Assembly: GCF_000717345.1 (NCBI RefSeq)
Contig: NZ_JNZA01000020.1
Span: 62,001 to 126,000 of the forward strand
Direction: 5' to 3'
DNA length: 64,000 bases
DNA from: Streptomyces lydicus
Lineage (GTDB): Bacteria; Actinomycetota; Actinomycetes; Streptomycetales; Streptomycetaceae
In this document: piece by piece, positions 56,748-64,000 of the stretch
Layout of the letters: the number at the start of each line of letters is the position of its first letter
Numbering within the stretch: position 1 is the first letter of the stretch
Translations under genes and position numbers: made by a program
Notes under the pieces: model-generated
Database searches by the model: none
Told to the model about the DNA's origin: nothing
Seen by the model: the letters and a program-made list of their open reading frames with translations, nothing else

Positions 56748-59700
56748 CTAGGAACGGGGCCGGGGGTGCCGGGTGAGTTCGACGTGGGGCGGCAGATCGT
56801 CGGCGGGCTCCGGGCGGAGGCCGCCGAGATAGACCTTCTGAAGGTCACGCAGACCGGCCATCGAGGGAAGGGCGATCGGCGCGTCGTTGGTCATGTGGCC
56901 GTTGTACAGCTCAAGGGAACGCAGGTGCGGGAACGCCGGGAGGACCGCGCGCAGCACCGCGCCCAGGCGGGGCACCGGCACCCGCCCCATGTTGAGGAGG
57001 GCCAGAGTCCTGACCTGAGGGAGCCGGAGGCCGGGCGGGACGTGCAGCGAGACCTCGTCCGATGCCACCCCCAGCGACAGCCAGTCCAGTTCGGGCAGCG
57101 ATGCCAGCTCGCCCCATTGGTCCTCGCCGAAACCGTCGGTGAGCCGGGGCAACTGCAGGCTGCGCAGCCGGGGCCAGGCCGCCAGCCCCGCGCACTCGGC
57201 CCCGACCGGCCGGCCGAGCGTCAGATAGGTCAGCGGCGCGCCCGCGGGCAGCGCCGCGGTGCCCTCCGGGAGGCCGGTGTAGAGGGAGAGGCTGGTGAGG
57301 CCGGTCAGTGCGGCGAGCCCGCGCGGAGTCGGCAGATCCGTGTCCTGCGGCCCGGAGAGGTTCAGCGTATGGATGCCGAGTTCCGCCAGCGGGGCGAGGT
57401 TTTCGACCGCGGGGCAGCCCCACAGTGACAGCCACTCCAGTGCCGGGAACGCCCGGAGGAAGGCGAGATCACTGATCACGGGGTTCCCCGTGATCGTCAG
57501 GTTCTCCAGGGGCTCGTGCACCAGCTCGTCGAGGAGTTCACGGGCGGTGAAGGAGCCGCTCACTGCCACCCGCGCCCGGCCGCCGAGCGCCTTCAGCGCG
57601 CGCAGCTCCGCGGTGGTCTCAGCGGTGACCATCGCGCGCGGGTCCAGGTGCCGCACGACGTCCCGGGCATACCGCTCCGTCTCGAACGACCGCCACGCCG
57701 AGGCAAGTTGAACCTGCGTGCCGAACGCGGGGTGTTCGACGAACCGCTTGACGACCTCGAAGGCCGCGTCCGAGGCGAGCAGCTCCGCGGTCGCCACCAC
57801 CTCCTGCGCCTCGTCGTCCGCCAGCCCGTCCGGCCCGGGCAGCAACTCCAGGACGAACGGCCCCACCTCTGCCAGCAGCCGGGACTCCTCGCGGCTGCGG
57901 GGCGGCAGGATCGCCCGGGCCCGCTCGTCCACCTCCTGGCGCACCCGCGGATCGAGCTCCGTCGCGTGCTCCAGGCAGGCCAGGGCGAGGAGGTGGACGC
58001 GCAGCCGGCCGCGGTCGTCCGCCAGGCCGTCGCCGTACGCGAGCAACTCCCGCAGCAGTTCCGCCCGTTCACGCGGCCGGGCGTGCGCCACCGCCATCCG
58101 GATCACGTCCTCCCACTGGGAGTCCGCCGCGTGCTCCACCAGCAGCCCGAAGTCGCCGTCCTCGACCGCCGCCTTCGCGCCCAGGTAGTCCTGGAAGGTG
58201 CGGTGGACGAACTGGACCGAGCCGGGGGCCGGTTCGCGCAGCAGACCGCTGCGCAGCAGCAGGTGGCGGAAGACGGCCTCCGCGCTGCCCTGCGCCGCCG
58301 CGGACGGGACGGCCGGCAGCGCCTCCGCCACGATGCGCTCCGCCCGCGCCCGGTCCAGTTCCGTCCGGCCGTTGCGGATGAGCCAGTACGCCAGCCGTTG
58401 CAGCAGCTGGATCTGCGGGGCGTCGCCGAGGTCGATGCCGGTGGGGGCGGCCATGTCGCGTTCGCGGTCGCGGCGGGAGAGCAGCATCGCCAGCGCCGCG
58501 TCGTACAGCTCCTTGCGGCCGGTGGGCAGATAGCCGCGGCGGTCGCGGTGCAGGGCGCAGATCAGCGCGCACATCAGCGGGTTGGTGGCGAGCCGGGCCA
58601 GGTCCTGTTTGGTGTGTACGGCGGTCAGCAGCGACTGCCGGTAGGCGTCGAGTGCCGTGGTGTCCGTCCCGTCGCGGCGGGCCGCGTCGTGCCAGCGGCC
58701 GATGAACGCGGTGACCTCGGCGCGGCGCATGGGGGCCAGCGTCAGCTCGTCGAAGCCGTCGGCGGCGAGCCAGTCGTCGCGGACGGCGGAGGGGCGGGTG
58801 GTGAGCAGCCACAGGCTGTCCGGGAAGGCGTCGAGCAGGTCGCGCAGCCAGCGGCGGGCCTGCTCGCGTTCCCGGTCGGGGATCTCGTCGAGCCCGTCGA
58901 CGAGGAGGAGGGCCCGCCCGGAGGACAGGACCCGGTCGGTCCAGCCGTCGGGCTGCGAGCCGGCGACGGGGCAGCCGACGGCGGCCAGGAACCGTTCGGG
59001 GGTGGGCAGCGGCGCGCCGTCGCGGGTGAGGGTGCGCAGCGGCAGGACGAAGGGAACGCGGCCGTAGAGGTGGGGGAGGGGCGTCTCGGCGGGGGGCTTG
59101 GTGCACGAGACGGCCAGCCACTGGACGAGGGTCGTCTTGCCCGAGCCGGCGACGCCCCGCAGCAGGACCCGGTCCCGGCCGGAAAGGGCCTGGTCGGCGG
59201 GGGCGGGGGCAGGCGCGGGCGGTCCGGAGTCGCCGCCCCACGGGCCGAGGGAGCCGACGTCGGGGGCGGCCGGCGAGGTCGCCTCCAGGCTCATGTACGC
59301 GGCGTCGAGCGGCCACCGGTCGGGGGAATGGGCGAGGTCGATGCCGTAGAGGGTGAGCCTGCTGTGCTTGCGGGCGATGTACGCGAGATAGGTGCGCTCG
59401 AAGGCGGTGTCGGCGGCGCGGGGGGAGGGGCAGCGGGCCAGGAACGCGTCCATGGCGGTGATCAGGCCGTCGAGGTTGCGGCTCTGCTGGACGAGGGTGC
59501 GGGCCACGAAGGCCGAGCGCTGGGTGAAGAAGTGCACGATGTGCAGGCAGGCGGTGTCGACCAGGGCGTCGTGCAGCAGCTCCGCGTCCCGGGAGAGGTC
59601 GCGGGCGGCGTGCGGGCTCGCGGAGCGCAGGCGCGCGGCGAGGGCGGCGGGCCCGAGGTGTACGGCCTGGACGTCGTCCATGTGGAGGTCGCCGAGGCCG

Positions 59701-59987
59701 CGCAGCGTGGTGGCCAGGGCGCCGGCGAGGGCGTCCTCCTCCGTGGCGGGCACCGGCCGCTCGCCGGGACCGCGGGCGCGTAAGGAGCGCTCGACCAACT
59801 CCCCGGCGAGCTTGCGCAGCTCCTTGTCGCCGAGTGTGCGCCGCTCGCCCTTGAAGGAGACCAGGCCGGATATCCGTACGGGGCCGGGGACCAGGGCCGC
59901 CCCCGGGCCGTCCTGGAGGAACAGTTTCCTGACGAGTGGTGCGAGCACGCTCGACGCGAGCCGGACGCCTGCTGCTGTCGGGTCCAT
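56748..59987 (-). CDS. NACHT-domain (NLR-like) STAND protein with leucine-rich repeats
   Basis: A 1079-residue STAND NTPase. Residues 1-235 are a helical N-terminal domain with no recognised effector; a Pro/Ala linker follows. The NACHT core has Walker A GVAGSGKTT (278-286), Walker B ALLLVDGLDEIP (359-370), sensor LLTTRPS (394-400) and the NPLMCALI motif (469-476). A long helical region reaches about 800, then LRR-like repeats (about 820-1060; LEWLSLWGCPAVENL, GLTSLSLYTGL). It is a bacterial relative of plant/animal NLRs, several of which defend against phage; this role is inferred. GGAGGG lies about 12 nt before the ATG. Confidence 0.93.
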   Translation of the reverse strand: MDPTAAGVRLASSVLAPLVRKLFLQDGPGAALVPGPVRISGLVSFKGERRTLGDKELRKLAGELVERSLRARGPGERPVPATEEDALAGALATTLRGLGDLHMDDVQAVHLGPAALAARLRSASPHAARDLSRDAELLHDALVDTACLHIVHFFTQRSAFVARTLVQQSRNLDGLITAMDAFLARCPSPRAADTAFERTYLAYIARKHSRLTLYGIDLAHSPDRWPLDAAYMSLEATSPAAPDVGSLGPWGGDSGPPAPAPAPADQALSGRDRVLLRGVAGSGKTTLVQWLAVSCTKPPAETPLPHLYGRVPFVLPLRTLTRDGAPLPTPERFLAAVGCPVAGSQPDGWTDRVLSSGRALLLVDGLDEIPDREREQARRWLRDLLDAFPDSLWLLTTRPSAVRDDWLAADGFDELTLAPMRRAEVTAFIGRWHDAARRDGTDTTALDAYRQSLLTAVHTKQDLARLATNPLMCALICALHRDRRGYLPTGRKELYDAALAMLLSRRDRERDMAAPTGIDLGDAPQIQLLQRLAYWLIRNGRTELDRARAERIVAEALPAVPSAAAQGSAEAVFRHLLLRSGLLREPAPGSVQFVHRTFQDYLGAKAAVEDGDFGLLVEHAADSQWEDVIRMAVAHARPRERAELLRELLAYGDGLADDRGRLRVHLLALACLEHATELDPRVRQEVDERARAILPPRSREESRLLAEVGPFVLELLPGPDGLADDEAQEVVATAELLASDAAFEVVKRFVEHPAFGTQVQLASAWRSFETERYARDVVRHLDPRAMVTAETTAELRALKALGGRARVAVSGSFTARELLDELVHEPLENLTITGNPVISDLAFLRAFPALEWLSLWGCPAVENLAPLAELGIHTLNLSGPQDTDLPTPRGLAALTGLTSLSLYTGLPEGTAALPAGAPLTYLTLGRPVGAECAGLAAWPRLRSLQLPRLTDGFGEDQWGELASLPELDWLSLGVASDEVSLHVPPGLRLPQVRTLALLNMGRVPVPRLGAVLRAVLPAFPHLRSLELYNGHMTNDAPIALPSMAGLRDLQKVYLGGLRPEPADDLPPHVELTRHPRPRS

Positions 59988-60110
59988 CGTGCGGTCCGCC
60001 CTCCCCTGGCCGGTGCTGCCGACGCGGCCAGGCTAGCCGGAAGGGGTGTGGCCGCGGTCACGAATTCCACTTTTCCCGGGCGCCCGGAAAGGGATATCCG
60101 ACGGCCCCGG

Positions 60111-60150
60111 GTAATCCAGGTCACACATTTCCGAGTAACCCGGGTCACAC
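60111..60150. repeat. Two 16-bp direct repeats upstream of the NACHT gene
   Basis: GTAATCCAGGTCACAC and GTAACCCGGGTCACAC, 24 bp start to start (about two helical turns), 14 of 16 identical. They lie 124 bp before the NACHT ATG. Phased repeats suggest an operator bound by a dimer or tandem dimers. Confidence 0.6.
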
Positions 60151-60303
60151 GGAAAAGGTATTTGATCTCCTCCCCGCGTGACATGACACACAGGCCCCGA
60201 GGGCCCTACTAAACAATTTAGGGGGAGCGGGGTGCGGAAAACAGGGGGTGCGCGGGGCCCGGCGCGGGCCGCGGGGGCGGCCCGGCGGGCCGGCGGGCCC
60301 CCA

Positions 60304-60547
60304 CCCGCGCAACGCGGGGGTAAAGCGCCTGATCAGGCGGGGTTTCACGCCCTCAACGACTGTCCGAAATGACCGGGTTAGCGGCTTTCGCTCAGATCGT
60401 TGGGTGGGTGGCAAGAGGCGGATTTCCCGCGTTTCGCGTACGGGCCGGGATAGTAGAAAGGCCCCTTGGCGGGGCGGCGATGAGCGGTTACCAAGGAATG
60501 GCGATCCCGGACCGCAGCCGGGAAAACCAATCACTTTCCGGAGGAAG
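60304..60547 (+). ncRNA. Structured leader with alternative pairing upstream of M23 peptidase
   Basis: Two perfect hairpins (CCCGCG-CAA-CGCGGG, 60304-60318; CGCCTGATCAGGCG, 60326-60339) come first. Then ATCCCGG (60504-60510) can pair with CCGGGAT (60445-60451), enclosing CCTTGG/CCAAGG (60464-60469 with 60491-60496), or TCCCGG can pair with CCGGGA (60518-60523) just before the ribosome binding site. That either/or arrangement is typical of riboswitches and attenuators. It does not match the c-di-AMP (ydaO) consensus that I remember. Confidence 0.4.
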
Positions 60548-60554
60548 AACCCGC

Positions 60555-61226
60555 ATGTCGAAGTTCACCGCCATTCGCAATTCCAAGAAGACCGCTGTGC
60601 GCAACCGCGTCGCCGTCGTGGCCGCCGGTATCGGTGTGACCGCCGCGCTCGGCGCCGGTGTCGCCTCCGCCGCCGACGGCGGTCTGATGCACCTCACCTC
60701 GGGCGTCGGCTCGGCCGTCACCGCGCAGGCCGACGCGCAGGCCAAGGCCGCCGCCGACGCCAAGGCCGCCGCGGCCAAGGCCAAGAAGGATGCGGTCAAG
60801 AAGGCCGACGCCTGGGTCAAGCCGGTCGACAAGTACACGCTGGGCGAGCCCTTCGGCATCCCCGGCAGCCACTGGGCGCACAAGCACAGCGGTCAGGACT
60901 TCGTCGTGCCGACCGGCACCGCGGTCAAGGCCGTCCACAAGGGCACCGTCGTCAAGGCCGGTCCCTGGGGTGGCGGCGACGGCCCGGCGTACGGCAACGC
61001 CATCGTGATCAAGCACGACAACGGCATGTACACCCAGTACGCGCACCTGTCACAGATACAGGTCCATGTCGGGCAGCAGGTCGGCGCCGGTCAGCAGATC
61101 GCGCTCTCCGGCAGCACCGGCAACTCCACCGGCCCCCACCTGCACTTCGAGGTCCGCACCGGCCCCAACTACGGGTCGGGCATCGAGCCGACCGGATTCC
61201 TGCGGGCTCACGGCGACGCCGTCTGA
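60555..61226 (+). CDS. Secreted M23-family peptidoglycan endopeptidase
   Basis: A 223-residue secreted zinc peptidase. A signal peptide of about 39 residues ends ASAADGG. An Ala/Lys-rich stretch (about 52-80) follows. The M23 domain has HSGQDFVVPTG (first His and Asp ligands), AHLSQ and HLHFEV (HxH). It cuts peptide cross-links in peptidoglycan outside the cell. GGAGGAA lies 9-10 nt before the ATG. It overlaps the convergent TetR gene by 19 bp. Confidence 0.95.
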   Translation: MSKFTAIRNSKKTAVRNRVAVVAAGIGVTAALGAGVASAADGGLMHLTSGVGSAVTAQADAQAKAAADAKAAAAKAKKDAVKKADAWVKPVDKYTLGEPFGIPGSHWAHKHSGQDFVVPTGTAVKAVHKGTVVKAGPWGGGDGPAYGNAIVIKHDNGMYTQYAHLSQIQVHVGQQVGAGQQIALSGSTGNSTGPHLHFEVRTGPNYGSGIEPTGFLRAHGDAV

Positions 61227-61819
61227 GCTGAATCCGGCCGGGCTGGCCGGCGGCTCGGCGGGTTTGCCGCCGTGACCAGTTCTGTGGCGACCTCGAGGAT
61301 GGCCTTGCGCTTCTCCTCGGGGTCGCCCTCCACGTTCTGCATCGCGAACATGCCCGCGTGCATGGAGAACAGTGCGGTGATGCAGCGCACCTGATCCGCC
61401 AGCTCGGAATCGGGCTCCTTGAGGAGCCCGAAGAGCGTCAGCATCCGCTCCTTGAAGGTCTCCCCGATGCTCAGGTCGCGCACCGTGGCCTGGTTCTCCT
61501 GCATGAAACGGAACAGCGGTTCGGCCGTGCGCAGCGACTCGCTGTAGCGCCGGATCAGCTCCGTCTTCGTCTCCAGGGTGCGCGGCTGCCCCTCGGCCCA
61601 GGTGATCAGCTCGTCGATGGGCCTGGTCAGGTCCTGGAACAGGCTGATGACGATGTCTTCCTTGGTCTTGAAGTGGTAGTACAGCGCCGCCTTCGTGACC
61701 TCCAGCTTCTCGGCGATCTCGCGCAGCGACGTCTTCTCGTAGCCCTGCTCGGAGAACAGCTCCAGAGCGACGTCCTGGATGCGCTGGTGGGTGTTTCCCC
61801 TGCGCGCCTGTGTGCTCAT
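61208..61819 (-). CDS. TetR-family repressor
   Basis: A 203-residue repressor. The helix-turn-helix is RIQDVALELFSEQGYEKTSLREIAEKLEVTKAALYYHFKTKEDI (residues about 12-55). The C-terminal helical domain should bind a small ligand. It is divergent from an MFS exporter with a 22-bp near-perfect inverted repeat between them, so it most likely represses that pump and itself. Its 3' end overlaps the M23 gene. Confidence 0.95.
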   Translation of the reverse strand: MSTQARRGNTHQRIQDVALELFSEQGYEKTSLREIAEKLEVTKAALYYHFKTKEDIVISLFQDLTRPIDELITWAEGQPRTLETKTELIRRYSESLRTAEPLFRFMQENQATVRDLSIGETFKERMLTLFGLLKEPDSELADQVRCITALFSMHAGMFAMQNVEGDPEEKRKAILEVATELVTAANPPSRRPARPDSAQTASP

Positions 61820-61878
61820 GGTGCTCTCCTGCGTCGTCGGTACTGGTCAGAGGGCTGCCCGGACGGGCGCAGGAGAAA

Positions 61879-61948
61879 CTTACTTGACGCCCGGCTAGTT
61901 AGCCGCCTATCTTTCCCACTGTACTGAACTAGCCGGGCGGCAAGTAAG
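61879..61948. promoter_or_regulatory. 22-bp inverted repeat flanking the divergent tetR-MFS promoters
   Basis: 61879-61900 and 61927-61948 are inverted copies with one mismatch in 22, with a 26-bp spacer. The left arm also forms the smaller palindrome CGGCTA-GT-TAGCCG (61892-61905). The site covers both promoter regions, as expected for a TetR operator pair. Confidence 0.75.
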
Positions 61949-61957
61949 TAGGAGTGA

Positions 61958-63601
<1,644 letters not shown>

Positions 63602-63603
63602 TC

Positions 63604-63796
63604 CCACGTTGTCGTCTGCGGCGCCGCGGTGGTTGCTCGCCGTTGCGCCTGCGGCGGGCCGGGTGGTCTGTGGGTGCGGTGACGGACCTCCGGGGCCTTG
63701 TGTGTGGACTGCTTCGCTTTACGTCCACACACAAGGCCCCTCCCCGCAGGCGCAACGGTGAGACGACACACGGCGGGAAAGCCAACAACGTGCGGC
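63604..63796. repeat. Dispersed hairpin repeat element, copy 2
   Basis: Perfect 18-bp stem (63692-63709 with 63723-63740) around a 13-nt loop TGCTTCGCTTTAC, the exact reverse complement of the copy 1 loop. Left arm 63632-63665 and 63671-63693 match copy 1 exactly; GCGGGAAAGCCAACAACGTG (63773-63792) is identical to 17121-17140. It lies between the convergent MFS and kinase genes and probably works as a terminator. Confidence 0.85.
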
Positions 63797-63797
63797 G

Positions 63798-64000
63798 CTA
63801 CCGATCCGGCAGATGGAGGACCGGAAAGCTCCCCGTATTCGTAGGGGCGTTCTCCGGGAGCCAGAGGACGGAGACCGCGCCGGTCGAGCCGTCCGTGAGT
63901 TCGTCCGCGTTCCGGAACGTCAGCCGGGCGCCCAGCACCCGCGCCTGGCCGGCCGCGATGGTCAGACCCAGGCCGTGGCCACGGCCCGCACGGTCGCTGC
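63798..64000 (-). CDS. Sensor histidine kinase, C-terminal part
   Basis: The last 67 codons of a GHKL kinase; the rest lies beyond the window. The G2 box is GRGHGLGLTIA, followed by VLGARLTFRNADEL and the end LPDR-stop. The position near the M23/TetR/MFS block raises the possibility of a CseC-type envelope-stress kinase, but this cannot be tested here. Confidence 0.85.
   Translation of the reverse strand, partial: SDRAGRGHGLGLTIAAGQARVLGARLTFRNADELTDGSTGAVSVLWLPENAPTNTGSFPVLHLPDR

Larger units (their letters stand above)
59988..60554. other. 567-bp intergenic region with repeats and structured leader
   Basis: Between the divergent NACHT and M23 genes. It contains a near-perfect dyad CTTTTCCCGGGC/GCCCGGAAAGG (about 60069-60091), two direct 16-bp repeats (60111-60126 and 60135-60150), and several hairpins closer to the M23 gene (see leader entry). 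Confidence 0.7.

Noticed and set aside
57516..59783. A 755-codon frame opposite the NACHT gene
   Set aside because: Repetitive Gly/Val/Gln-rich product without motifs; the NACHT frame has all catalytic motifs and codon bias.
60304..60547. A c-di-AMP (ydaO) riboswitch
   Set aside because: Expected because cell-wall hydrolase genes often carry one, but the GAAUCC and GGGGACCC-type consensus blocks are not found.

Overview
The window is very GC-rich, coding-dense DNA that reads as chromosome of a Streptomyces (or a very close relative). The evidence is gene content: Lsr2, a TipA homologue with its promoter, a WhiJ/DUF397 regulatory module, an orphan NuoD, ClpC, and the ftsH/folate and panC-nadB-nadC-coaX blocks. 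Many GTG starts and GC-ending codons agree. Gene names come from reading the proteins; no search was run.

Layout. 0.2-2.3 kb: a nitrilase-family amidohydrolase, an orphan TatA, and Cys-free L33 and L31 paralogues behind a Zur-box-like palindrome. 2.4-4.4 kb: a DUF397 / ATPase / XRE-DUF5753 regulatory trio with a shared 17-bp site. 4.5-14.5 kb: accessory metabolism and transport (aldehyde dehydrogenase, DinB, PadR, WrbA plus glutamate decarboxylase, LysE exporter, TipA, YbjQ, DedA, ThrE-type exporter). 14.6-23 kb: a core block ppa <-> dacB, zincin-like metalloprotease, tilS, hpt, ftsH, folE. 23.2-29.8 kb: a membrane-anchored esterase divergent from an MprF-like aminoacyl-lipid synthase, then folP, an NTF2-like protein, folB, folK and a DUF3180 membrane protein. 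30-34 kb: an OpuC-type osmoprotectant importer split over two divergent transcripts. 35-40.8 kb: orphan nuoD with a MidA/NDUFAF7-type methyltransferase, a two-component system with a minisatellite between kinase and regulator, and a secreted GH75 chitosanase. 41-50 kb: a DUF5937 regulator with a palindromic operator, a beta-eliminating lyase, and the cofactor operon DUF2520-panC-nadB-nadC-coaX. 50-56.4 kb: small proteins, a BlaI-like regulator, an N-acetyltransferase, lsr2, an SCO3374-like gene and clpC. 56.7-60 kb: a 1079-residue NACHT (NLR-like) protein with LRR-type repeats. 60.5-64 kb: an M23 peptidase behind a structured leader, a TetR/MFS pair sharing a long inverted repeat, and the C-terminus of a sensor kinase at the edge.

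How it fits together. One theme is cofactor supply (folate, NAD, pantothenate/CoA). A second is protein quality control (FtsH, ClpC) and envelope remodelling (DacB, M23 peptidase, lipid aminoacylation). A third is small-molecule sensing (TipA, TetR/MFS, DUF5937, Zur). The most unusual items are the NACHT-LRR protein, the midA-nuoD pair, the complete tipA architecture, two copies of a dispersed hairpin repeat with covarying stems, and the alternative-pairing leader upstream of the M23 gene.
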